A stretch of 64,000 nucleotides of DNA. It comes from an uncultured Oscillospiraceae bacterium (GTDB lineage: Bacteria; Bacillota; Clostridia; Oscillospirales; Acutalibacteraceae). Positions 16,963 through 25,202 of the stretch are shown here, one piece after another. Below the pieces are notes generated by a model. The model was not told the DNA's origin and made no database searches. It saw nothing but the letters and a program-made list of their open reading frames with translations. The stretch lies in assembly GCA_900542575.1 (NCBI GenBank), contig UQOE01000005.1:59900-123899 (forward strand), read 5' to 3'. Each line of letters opens with the position of its first letter. Positions within the stretch are counted from its first letter, which is position 1. The translations under genes were made by a program, and so were the position numbers.

Positions 16963-18750
16963 ATGATGGAACTCAAAGATCAAAAGGAAATTCTGGATAT
17001 CGCCACAAAAGGCCTCTGTGCCGTTACGACGGAAATGCGCGTCGAGATGATCTCTGTCCCGAAAGACGTTGACCGCATGGTCGTGGAAAACCTCTGCCTG
17101 ACCGCAGACCACACCAATTACGATACGGACTTTCTCGCCAAGCGGACAGATGCAACCTTTGCCAAAAAGAAAGAGCTGATGCAGCAGTTAAAAGCTACGC
17201 GAGTCCTGGCACCGGCTGCCCAGTGGAACCCCGATTCCCCGGACGAGTATGAGGCCAAACTGGCCGAGATCCGTGCCGAGGACACCGAAAATCTGGACGC
17301 CCATGCTCTGCGGGAACTCATTACCCGCGGCCTGAAAGGTGTTGCTATGACGACCCAGCAGGCATATGCCATCGGCTATGAAGACGAGGGCATTGACCCG
17401 TTTATCCAGCGCGTTCTTCAGAGAACTCTGAAATTCAAACTCAGCGTCGGCCTTCTGTTCAATCTTGCCATGGAAGTGGGCGGCTTCGGCTACCGCGCTA
17501 TGGGACTTTTGGACAAAGCTTCCGTCGAACGCTATGGCTCTCCAAAGCTGACCAATGTAGAACTCGGCGTACGCAGCCATCCGGCTGTCCTCGTTGCCGG
17601 CCAGAATCTGCGCGTACTGGAGTGCGTGCTGAAAACGGCGGAAAATACCGGCGTAGATGTCTATACCTACGGCGAGCTGCTCTCCGCCCATGCCTATCCG
17701 ACTCTGGCCGGTCTGGACCATTTTGCCGGCTCATACGGCAGCACTCCGGAACATCAGCAGGATGACTTCGCCGCATTCAACGGCCCTATCATCTATGCGG
17801 GCTCCGGTCTTCTGGAGCCGGATGAGCGCTACCAGGGACGTCTCTATACGGCAGGGGAGACGGCTTACCCGGGATGCACTCATATTGACGCGGACGAAGA
17901 CTTTTTCTTCGACTTCTCCGCAGCCGTGGAGCAGGCGAAGAACCTTCCGGCTCCTGCGGAGCTGCGCAAGGGTGAACTGGTTATCGGCTTTGCCCATGAT
18001 CAGCTCTACCAGATGGCGGAGCGCCTGGTGGACGGCATGAAAGACGAGTCTATTTCACGCATGATCGCAATTGTCGGTTCCGACGGCACCGATCCCAAAA
18101 ACAGCTACTATACGGAACTGGCCAAAGCACTCCCGAAAAACTCGGCCATTCTGACCGCCGGCAGCATTGCCGAGCGCGTCAATTCGCTTGGACTGGGGAC
18201 GGTTCATGGCATTCCGCGCGTGCTCTATGCCGGTCAGCTTGGCGACACCTATTCGGTCTGCATGACTGCCCTGAAGTTCCAGGCCGACCTTGAAAAGCTT
18301 GACATCAACGGCATCCCGATGACCTTCTGCGCCGCGGTCAACGATGAGCGCTCTCTGCTGGCGTTCCTGGTTATGATCTACATCGGCGTCAAAAAGATCG
18401 ATCTGGGTCCGAATGTCCCGGACTTCTTCACCGACAACATCTATGGTATCTTTGAGAAGAACTTCAGCCTTACCCTTGCCGGCGATCCGGCGGCTGACGC
18501 CGAGGCCTTCTTTGCCAAAAAGGAGCCGTCCGGCGATGGAACGATCAGCACCGACATGCTTATCATCGACATCATTGAACAGTATCCGGAGGCCGCAAAT
18601 ATTCTGATGAGCTGCGGCATGTCCTGCGTCACCTGCGGTTCTGCGCTCTATGAAAGTCTTGCGGAGGCCTGCATGGTACACGGGCTTGACCCGGAGGACA
18701 TCAAAGAAGTTCTGGACCATGAACTCGGCCTGGTGAAAGACGAAGACTGA
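16963..18750 (+). CDS. Hybrid-cluster-protein-like protein lacking metal ligands, with C-terminal DUF1858
   Basis: The 595-residue protein follows hybrid cluster protein (Hcp, prismane) along most of its length: GVDVYTYGELLSAHAYP, HFAGSYG, FNGPIIYAGSG, YTELAKALP, AILTAGS, GIPRVLYAGQLGD. Canonical Hcp binds an Fe-S-O cluster and reduces nitric oxide or hydroxylamine. Here the ligand positions read Gln214, Glu238, Gly282, Ser373, Ser401, Leu426 and Asp461 instead of His, Glu, Cys, Cys, Cys, Cys and Glu, and the N-terminal four-cysteine motif is absent. Residues from about 530 form a DUF1858 domain with Cys551, Cys555 and Cys558, the Hcp-associated redox-disulfide type. Hydroxylamine reductase is therefore not a safe name. 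The start follows GGAGG at 16953-16957; ATG 16966 is equally possible. Confidence 0.8.
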   Translation: MMELKDQKEILDIATKGLCAVTTEMRVEMISVPKDVDRMVVENLCLTADHTNYDTDFLAKRTDATFAKKKELMQQLKATRVLAPAAQWNPDSPDEYEAKLAEIRAEDTENLDAHALRELITRGLKGVAMTTQQAYAIGYEDEGIDPFIQRVLQRTLKFKLSVGLLFNLAMEVGGFGYRAMGLLDKASVERYGSPKLTNVELGVRSHPAVLVAGQNLRVLECVLKTAENTGVDVYTYGELLSAHAYPTLAGLDHFAGSYGSTPEHQQDDFAAFNGPIIYAGSGLLEPDERYQGRLYTAGETAYPGCTHIDADEDFFFDFSAAVEQAKNLPAPAELRKGELVIGFAHDQLYQMAERLVDGMKDESISRMIAIVGSDGTDPKNSYYTELAKALPKNSAILTAGSIAERVNSLGLGTVHGIPRVLYAGQLGDTYSVCMTALKFQADLEKLDINGIPMTFCAAVNDERSLLAFLVMIYIGVKKIDLGPNVPDFFTDNIYGIFEKNFSLTLAGDPAADAEAFFAKKEPSGDGTISTDMLIIDIIEQYPEAANILMSCGMSCVTCGSALYESLAEACMVHGLDPEDIKEVLDHELGLVKDED

Positions 18751-18792
18751 TTGCCGAAGAAACTCTTCGTCTCCAATTTCATGAGAAACAGC

Positions 18793-18825
18793 AGCGACGA
18801 CCAGCCTGTCCGGCTGATCGTCGCT
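18793..18825. terminator. Bidirectional terminator between the Hcp-like gene and rnhA
   Basis: AGCGACGACCAGCC (18793-18806) pairs with GGCTGATCGTCGCT (18812-18825), one mismatch. T-rich sequence follows on the plus side. The first arm recurs exactly at 54701-54714. Confidence 0.75.
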
Positions 18826-18836
18826 CTTTCTCTGCC

Positions 18837-19289
18837 CTATTTTTTATATTTCTGGCTGGCCGCCACGGCGAGGGCATCACAGCGCTCGTTTTCCGGGTGC
18901 CCGGCGTGGCCGCGCACCCAGTGGATGCGAACTTCGTGTCGGGAAAGCTCCTGGAGCAGCGTCTCCCACAGGTCCGCGTTCAGAGCGGGCTTGCCGTCGG
19001 CCTTTTTCCAGCCTTTGGCCTTCCAGTTCTCCGCCCATCCTTTGGTAATACCGTTGACAAAATACTGGGAGTCGGAATAGATATCTATGCTGCAGGGACG
19101 TTTCAGTGCCTGCAGGCCGACAATGACAGCGGTAAGCTCCATTCGGTTGTTCGTCGTGTTTGGTTCGCCGCCGCTGAGCTCCTTCTCAGAGCCCATGCTG
19201 CGGAGAATGGCGCCGTACCCGCCGGGGCCGGGATTTCCGGAACAGGCACCATCGGTAAATAGTTCAACTTGTGTGAGTTTTGTTCCCAT
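18837..19289 (-). CDS. rnhA: Ribonuclease HI
   Basis: This 150-residue enzyme degrades the RNA strand of RNA-DNA hybrids. The catalytic acids are in ELFTDGACSGNPGPGGYGA (Asp), NNRMELTAVI (Glu) and IYSDSQYFVNG (Asp). The flexible His and last Asp are in WVRGHAGHPENERCDALA. It is a lone minus-strand gene, convergent with the Hcp-like gene and divergent from rnj. A TATAAT-like box at 19304-19309 on the minus strand is only about 14 bases from the start codon, so the promoter is not certain. Confidence 0.93.
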   Translation of the reverse strand: MGTKLTQVELFTDGACSGNPGPGGYGAILRSMGSEKELSGGEPNTTNNRMELTAVIVGLQALKRPCSIDIYSDSQYFVNGITKGWAENWKAKGWKKADGKPALNADLWETLLQELSRHEVRIHWVRGHAGHPENERCDALAVAASQKYKK

Positions 19290-19341
19290 GTTGGCTCCAA
19301 TCTATTATATAATAGAAATATCTTAGCATCTGGTGTCCAGC

Positions 19342-19370
19342 TTGACAATGGAATCCAAATTCCCTAAAAT
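19342..19370 (+). promoter_or_regulatory. Promoter and structured leader of rnj
   Basis: TTGACA (19342-19347), 17-base spacer, TAAAAT (19365-19370). The resulting leader is about 135 bases and contains a hairpin GGAAGCC (19435-19441) with GGCTTCC (19445-19451), flanked by complementary GTGG/CCAC and CCGG/CCGG elements. No ORF or known riboswitch is visible in it. Confidence 0.65.
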
Positions 19371-19513
19371 TATACACCATACCTGTCTAGTTATGAACTT
19401 TTGATTCGGGAACCAACACACTGTCCGGTACGTGGGAAGCCAAGGGCTTCCGCCGGCCCACCGTTTCATCAGATCACATAGAATATTGAAAATTTCATAG
19501 AAAGGAGAGTTCT

Positions 19514-21358
19514 ATGCAGCAAGAGAACTCGTCAAAGAAAGCTACTGCCGGAGCACCGAAAAAATCCGGCGGCAGCAGGTCCAATGCCAGGAACGCATCC
19601 AAGGCATCCCATCAGCAGCCGCAGAACAGCGCAGCCAAACGGAACGGAAATCAGAGAGGGCGGCGCAGAAAGGGCGGCAGAAAGAAAAACAGCCCGGCGG
19701 CACCATCCGTCAAAATCTCGTTTCTCGGCGGCCTGAACGAAATCGGCAAAAATATGACGCTGTATGAGTTCGACGGTGAGATGATCATTGTGGACTGCGG
19801 ACTGGCCTTCCCCGAGCCCGACATGCTCGGTGTTGATCTGGTCATTCCGGACTTCACTTATGTCCAGCGCAATGCCGACCGCATTCGTGGCATTTTCATT
19901 ACCCACGGCCATGAGGACCACATCGGCGGTCTGGCCTACCTGCTCAAAGTTGTCAACATTCCGGTCTACGGCACGCCGCTTTCCATCGGCCTTATACGCG
20001 GAAAACTGGAGGAACACGGCATTCTGAATCAGTGCGACCTCCGGGTTATCAAACCGGGCGACACCGTAAAGCTCGGCCAGTTTGAGGTGGAGGCCATCCA
20101 CGTCAATCACTCCATTCCCGACGCGCTGGCCTTCGCTATTCGCACCCGCGCCGGCGTTATCATTCAGTCCGGCGACCTGAAAATTGACACGACGCCTATC
20201 GACGGCCAGATGATAGATCTCGCTCGCTTTGCCGAGCTGGGAAAAGAGGGTGTTCTCGCCTATCTCGCAGACTCCACAAACGCGGAGAAGCCGGGCTATT
20301 CCCAGAGTGAGCGCACCGTTGGACAGTCGTTTGAGACCCTGTTTGCCAAGGCGGGAAAACGGCGCATTATCGTCGCCACATTTGCCTCAAATGTCCACCG
20401 CGTTCAGCAGATCATCAATGTGGCGGTCTCACAGCACCGCAAGGTTGCCCTCTCAGGCCGAAGCCTCGAAAACGTCATGTCCATTGGCACGGAGCTCGGC
20501 TATCTCCATGTCCCGGACGGAGTCATGATCGGCATCGACGAAATCAACCGCTATGCGCCGGAACAGCTTCTTCTGATTACTACCGGAAGCCAGGGCGAGC
20601 CCATGTCCGCTCTGACTCGAATGGCTTTTAACGAGCACCGCAAGGTGAAAATTACGCCGAACGACTACGTCATTATCTCGGCTAACCCCATTCCGGGCAA
20701 CGACAAGGCAGTTACCCGTGTCGTCAACGAACTCCTCAAACACGGTGCAGAGGTCATATACGAGCGCATGTACGAGGTACATGTCTCCGGCCACGCCAAC
20801 CAGGAAGAACTGAAGATGATGCTCGGGCTCATTCATCCGAAATACTTTATTCCGGTACACGGTGAGCAGAAACATCTGAAGAAACACAAGGAACTGGCGG
20901 AGAGCATGGGAATTGAGCCCTCGCATATTATGATCAGCGACATCGGAAAGACCATAGAAGTCAGTGAAAACGGTCTGAAACCCGCAGGAACCGTGCCGGC
21001 AGGGCGCGTCTTCGTCGACGGCTCCGGTGTCGGAGATGTCGGCTCCATTGTCATGCGGGACCGTACCCGCCTTGCAGAAGATGGTCTTATTACGGTTGTG
21101 GTTGCAATGGACAGTGAGACCGGAGAAGTGGTCTCCGGCCCGGATATCGTATCCCGCGGTTTCGTCTATGTCCGTGAATCGGAAGACCTCATTGAGGACG
21201 CCCAGTCCATGGCCATGTGGGCTATCGAGAACTGTCTGGTCAACGGCATCCACGACTGGTCAACCATTAAATCCCGTATCCGTGACGAAATCTCGCGGCT
21301 GGTCTATGAGCGCACCAAGCGCAGCCCGATGATTCTTCCCATTATTATGGAGGTCTGA
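19514..21358 (+). CDS. rnj: Ribonuclease J
   Basis: This 614-residue beta-lactamase-fold RNase combines endonuclease and 5' exonuclease activity in mRNA decay and rRNA maturation. The zinc motif is HGHEDHIGG, then NHSIPDALA, QSGDLKID, and the beta-CASP motif region in VATFASNVHRVQQI. HVSGHANQEELK and PVHGEQKHLKKHKELAE follow. Before the core lies an extra N-terminal tail of about 65 residues rich in Lys, Arg, Ser and Asn (for example RGRRRKGGRKKN), probably disordered and RNA-binding. AAAGGAGAG precedes the ATG. Confidence 0.94.
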   Translation: MQQENSSKKATAGAPKKSGGSRSNARNASKASHQQPQNSAAKRNGNQRGRRRKGGRKKNSPAAPSVKISFLGGLNEIGKNMTLYEFDGEMIIVDCGLAFPEPDMLGVDLVIPDFTYVQRNADRIRGIFITHGHEDHIGGLAYLLKVVNIPVYGTPLSIGLIRGKLEEHGILNQCDLRVIKPGDTVKLGQFEVEAIHVNHSIPDALAFAIRTRAGVIIQSGDLKIDTTPIDGQMIDLARFAELGKEGVLAYLADSTNAEKPGYSQSERTVGQSFETLFAKAGKRRIIVATFASNVHRVQQIINVAVSQHRKVALSGRSLENVMSIGTELGYLHVPDGVMIGIDEINRYAPEQLLLITTGSQGEPMSALTRMAFNEHRKVKITPNDYVIISANPIPGNDKAVTRVVNELLKHGAEVIYERMYEVHVSGHANQEELKMMLGLIHPKYFIPVHGEQKHLKKHKELAESMGIEPSHIMISDIGKTIEVSENGLKPAGTVPAGRVFVDGSGVGDVGSIVMRDRTRLAEDGLITVVVAMDSETGEVVSGPDIVSRGFVYVRESEDLIEDAQSMAMWAIENCLVNGIHDWSTIKSRIRDEISRLVYERTKRSPMILPIIMEV

Positions 21359-21362
21359 CGTC

Positions 21363-23312
21363 TTGAGTAGAGGAGCTTCCGTCCTGTTTTCCTTCTGCAT
21401 GCTGGCGAGTCTTATCTCGACGGTCTTCCTGTTTCGCTGCAATTGGATTGCAGGGGTCGTTCAGGCGTGTGTCATCGCAGCCCTTGCGGCCGCATTCCTA
21501 ATCTACTACCTTCGGAGTTCCCGCTACTATAAAGATGTCATTGAAAAAGCCAATACCTATTTTGACTTTCATGGAAGCAGGCAGGACTATCCCATCCCCA
21601 TGGCTGTAGTTGGGCATAACAACGATATTGTCTGGTACAATGACCGGTTCCGTGACAAACTGCTGGGGGACGGTACGGCTTCCCTCCGGAAAATTGACCC
21701 GCTGTTCAGTCAGATGACTCCGAAAGAGGCGGCTGCCCACCCGGAAGGCATTGACCTCCGCTGCAGGGAACGGCTTTACACCGTTTACACGGGCGTTATT
21801 GACGAGGCGGAACAGCTTTACTGCCTCTATTATCTGGACAACACAGAGCTGAAACAGGCCGCTGCAGACTACAAAAATTCCAAACCGGCCATTGTCTACC
21901 TTGTGCTCGACAACATGGATGAGCTGCAGCGCAATTTCAAGAGCAGTGAGTGCGAAGTCATTAACGGCGGCATTGAGACCATACTGGAGGCCTGGGCGGC
22001 CAAATATCCCTGCCTGCTGGAAAAATTCAGCGACGGCAACTATTTTATGGTCATCGAGGAGCGGGGCCTGGAAGAACTTATGGAGAACCGCTTCCAAATT
22101 CTGAAAAAGGTCCGCGAGTACACTTACGGCGAAAATCCTGTTGAGCTCACCATCTCCATTGGCGCCGGCCGGGGCCGGACGCTGCCGGAAGCCAATGAGC
22201 ACGCCCGGCTTGCGCTGGAAATGTCCCAGAGCCGCGGCGGAGACCAGGCAACAGTCAACTCCGACGGAACGATGGAATTTTTCGGCGGAACCGTAGGGGG
22301 AACCACCAGCTCCAGCAAAGTCAAAGCGCGCATCATGTCGCAGAATTTCAACGAAATCTTCAAGCGCAGCGACATTATCTTTGCCGTCGGCCACACCTTC
22401 TCGGACTTTGACAGTATCGGCGCCGCCATCGGTGTCTTTGAGATGGCGAGGGCAGTCGGAAAGCCCTGTTTTATCATCACAAACCGCGGTACGACGATGG
22501 CCATGTCGCTTCTCCGCGCCTATGTGGAACAGGCGAACCGGGACCTGTTTATCCGGGACGATACCGCCTTTGCCATGGCAAAGGGAAAGCGAAGCACGCT
22601 TGTCGTTGTTGACACCCACCGTCCCAATTCTCTGGAATACCCCAATCTGACGGAGCATTTTGACACGGTCTGCGTTATCGACCACCACCGGCGTACTGCC
22701 AATTATATTAAACCGGCGGAAATTTTTTACAGCGAGCCCAATTCTTCCAGCGCCTGTGAAATGGTGACGGAGCTCATCGAATATTTCCCGGACCGGGTGA
22801 AGCTGGAACCCATGAGTGCCAATGCACTGCTGTCCGGCATTATGCTGGACACACGCAATTTCGTTCTCGGAACCGGCGTGCGTACCTTTGAGGCAGCTGC
22901 CTATCTGAAGAACAAAGGCGCCAATACGGTTGCAGTAAAACAGCTTTTCTCCAACAGCCTGGACAATTATAAAATCAAGGCTTCCATCTTGAATACGGCG
23001 GAGACCTACCGCGGCTGTGCCATTGCCACGACAAGGGAATCGGTGCCCAATATGCGCATGATTGCCTCACAGGTGGCAGATGAAATGCTCAGCGTCACCG
23101 GGGTAAAGTCTTCCTATGTTCTGTTTGAGGAGAACGGCCGCATCAACATCTCAGCCCGTTCCCTGGGGAAGATGAATGTACAGGTCATTATGGAAAAGCT
23201 GGGCGGCGGCGGCCACTTTACCATGGCAGCCACCCAAATGGAGCACACTACGATGGAAGAGGCGGCGGCTGAAGTCCGCCGCTCCATCGATGAATATCTT
23301 GAAATGGAGTGA
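21363..23312 (+). CDS. gdpP: c-di-AMP phosphodiesterase GdpP (DHH/DHHA1)
   Basis: This 649-residue protein hydrolyses cyclic di-AMP. Two N-terminal membrane helices (about 10-50) are followed by a PAS-like segment, a degenerate GGDEF domain (VELTISIGAGRGRTLPEANEHA) and the DHH domain. Catalytic metal residues are kept: GHTFSDFDSIGA retains the His-x3-Asp-x-Asp spacing, VIDHHRR is the DHH box, and GGGGHFTMAA is the DHHA1 motif. The TTG start lies four bases after rnj. The order gdpP-rplI-dnaB is conserved across Firmicutes. Confidence 0.92.
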   Translation: MSRGASVLFSFCMLASLISTVFLFRCNWIAGVVQACVIAALAAAFLIYYLRSSRYYKDVIEKANTYFDFHGSRQDYPIPMAVVGHNNDIVWYNDRFRDKLLGDGTASLRKIDPLFSQMTPKEAAAHPEGIDLRCRERLYTVYTGVIDEAEQLYCLYYLDNTELKQAAADYKNSKPAIVYLVLDNMDELQRNFKSSECEVINGGIETILEAWAAKYPCLLEKFSDGNYFMVIEERGLEELMENRFQILKKVREYTYGENPVELTISIGAGRGRTLPEANEHARLALEMSQSRGGDQATVNSDGTMEFFGGTVGGTTSSSKVKARIMSQNFNEIFKRSDIIFAVGHTFSDFDSIGAAIGVFEMARAVGKPCFIITNRGTTMAMSLLRAYVEQANRDLFIRDDTAFAMAKGKRSTLVVVDTHRPNSLEYPNLTEHFDTVCVIDHHRRTANYIKPAEIFYSEPNSSSACEMVTELIEYFPDRVKLEPMSANALLSGIMLDTRNFVLGTGVRTFEAAAYLKNKGANTVAVKQLFSNSLDNYKIKASILNTAETYRGCAIATTRESVPNMRMIASQVADEMLSVTGVKSSYVLFEENGRINISARSLGKMNVQVIMEKLGGGGHFTMAATQMEHTTMEEAAAEVRRSIDEYLEME

Positions 23313-23320
23313 ACCTCATT

Positions 23321-23764
23321 ATGAAAGTCATTCTGAAAGCTGACGTCAAAGGACTCGGAAAAAAGGGCGACCTCGTCAAGGCCTCCGACGGCTATGCACG
23401 CAACTTTTTGTTTCCGAAAAACCTTGCCGTCTCCGCAGATGCCCAGAACGTAACCGAGATGAAAAACGCCCAGGCATCCAAACAATATAAATATGACACC
23501 GAAAAAGCAGCTGCTCAGGCCGATGCGGCTAAAATCGACGGCAAAACCATCGAGATGAAGGCAAAGGCCGGCGTCAACGGCAAACTGTTCGGCTCCGTTA
23601 CGGCGAAAGAAATCGCTCAGAAAATCGGCGAGGACTTCGGTGTCAAGCTCGACAAGCGCAAAATTAAAGTCATGGACATCAAGGCATTCGGCACCTATGA
23701 CGCGGTCTGCAAGCTGTTTAACGGCGTAGAGGCCACCGTCAAAGTCCGCGTTTCCGAACAGTAA
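23321..23764 (+). CDS. rplI: 50S ribosomal protein L9
   Basis: This 147-residue protein binds 23S rRNA near the L1 stalk. The N-terminal signature runs from KVILKADVKGLGKKGDLVK to DGYARNFLFPKNLA, followed by the long linker helix (EKAAAQADAAK) and the C-terminal domain. ATG 23321 gives the conserved start; the GTG at 23309 would add four residues over the gdpP stop. Confidence 0.95.
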   Translation: MKVILKADVKGLGKKGDLVKASDGYARNFLFPKNLAVSADAQNVTEMKNAQASKQYKYDTEKAAAQADAAKIDGKTIEMKAKAGVNGKLFGSVTAKEIAQKIGEDFGVKLDKRKIKVMDIKAFGTYDAVCKLFNGVEATVKVRVSEQ

Positions 23765-23808
23765 TTTTCAAACAGTAATTTCTTATCTGCAGAAGGGGGA
23801 GGGAACCC

Positions 23809-25197
23809 ATGGCAGACAACTATCATCCGCTCCCGGAGGACAGTGCCGGGCTTCCCTACAGTCTGGAGGCGGAACAGGCGGTTCTGGGAAGCATTCTTGT
23901 CGATCCGGACTGCCTGACGCTCATTCAGTCGGAGGGCTTTCAGGCGGACTATTTCTATCTGCCCCAGCACCGGCTTATCTACGGCTCTATTCTGCAGCTT
24001 CAGACCACCGGCGGCGTTATCGACCCGCTTCTCGTCGTCGAGAAGCTCCGGGAAAGTGACTCGTTTGATGATGCCTCCGGAAAGCAGTACATCGCCCAGC
24101 TCGTTGACATGGTCCCTTCCACAGCCAATGTGGAATCCTACGCGAAGATCATCCAGGATAAATTCTATAAGCGCGCTCTGATTACGGCATCCCGCGAAAT
24201 CCTGGAGCAGAGCGAAGGGGAGAGTGCAGATGCGGAGACTCTTCTGGACAGTGCAGAGCAGAAAATCTATGATATCCGACAGGGCCGTTCCAATTCCGAT
24301 GCCTCCCAGCTTGGCGACATCGTTATGGACAAGGTCTATGAAACGCTGGGACAGCTCAATTCGGAGGACCGGGAAAAGTACCTCGGCATCAAGACCGGCT
24401 ATTCGGACCTCGACAAGACCATATCCGGTCTCAACAAATCGGACCTGATTATCGTCGGCGCCCGTCCCGCCATGGGTAAGACGAGTTTTGCACTGAATAT
24501 TGCCCGAAATGTGGCGGTCCATGGGAAAAAAGTGCTCTTCTTCTCCCTTGAGATGACAAAAGAGCAGCTGGCCTCCCGTGTGATCTCCATGGAAGCACGC
24601 ATCCAGGGTCTCAAAATGCGGACCGGTCTGCTGACCGATGAGGACTGGCTGAACCTCTCCATCGCCAGTACCGCTCTCCGGGACGTGCCGCTCTACTTTG
24701 ACGACACCTCTAACATCAGCGTCAACGAGATGAAGGCCAAAATTATGCGCATGAAGGATGTCGACTGCGTCTTCATCGACTACCTGCAGCTCATGAAATC
24801 GCCCAATCGCACGGAGTCCCGTGTCCAGGAGGTATCGGAGATTACCCGAAACCTCAAGCTCATGGCCAAGGACCTGGAAATTCCTGTGGTTGTCCTGGCA
24901 CAGCTGGCCCGCGGCACAGAGGCCCGCGGCAAATCCCACCGCCCGCAGCTCTCCGACCTGCGTGAATCCGGCTCTATCGAGCAGGATGCCGACATCGTCC
25001 TGATGCTCTACCGGGACGACTATTATTCCGACACCTCGGAAGAAGAGGAGGACGTCGAGGAGAAGGAGATCGACAAGGTCGAGGTTATCGTCGCAAAGAA
25101 CCGACACGGTCCTACCAATACGGTTGAGCTTGGCTGGAACGGCGAATTTACTCTGTTTACCTCGCTGGAACACCACCGAGATGACGATCTTTTTTAA
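23809..25197 (+). CDS. dnaB: Replicative DNA helicase DnaB
   Basis: This 462-residue hexameric helicase unwinds the chromosome at the fork. The N-terminal collar domain includes LPYSLEAEQAVLGSIL; the RecA-like domain has Walker A GARPAMGKTSFAL, Walker B in DCVFIDYLQLM, and LSDLRESGSIEQDADIV and KNRHGPTNTVELGW. The acidic insert EEEEDVEEKE near residue 412 is typical. AGGGGGAGGG precedes the ATG. It is co-oriented with rplI and tilS. Confidence 0.95.
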   Translation: MADNYHPLPEDSAGLPYSLEAEQAVLGSILVDPDCLTLIQSEGFQADYFYLPQHRLIYGSILQLQTTGGVIDPLLVVEKLRESDSFDDASGKQYIAQLVDMVPSTANVESYAKIIQDKFYKRALITASREILEQSEGESADAETLLDSAEQKIYDIRQGRSNSDASQLGDIVMDKVYETLGQLNSEDREKYLGIKTGYSDLDKTISGLNKSDLIIVGARPAMGKTSFALNIARNVAVHGKKVLFFSLEMTKEQLASRVISMEARIQGLKMRTGLLTDEDWLNLSIASTALRDVPLYFDDTSNISVNEMKAKIMRMKDVDCVFIDYLQLMKSPNRTESRVQEVSEITRNLKLMAKDLEIPVVVLAQLARGTEARGKSHRPQLSDLRESGSIEQDADIVLMLYRDDYYSDTSEEEEDVEEKEIDKVEVIVAKNRHGPTNTVELGWNGEFTLFTSLEHHRDDDLF

Positions 25198-25202
25198 CAG
25201 TT

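Noticed and set aside
16963..18750. Naming the gene hcp / hydroxylamine reductase
   Set aside because: All four cluster cysteines, the His and one Glu are replaced and the N-terminal cysteine motif is absent, so the enzymatic name is not supported.
23695..25176. Minus-strand open frame of 493 codons opposite dnaB
   Set aside because: dnaB is certain; the antisense frame is a product of codon bias and has no domain.
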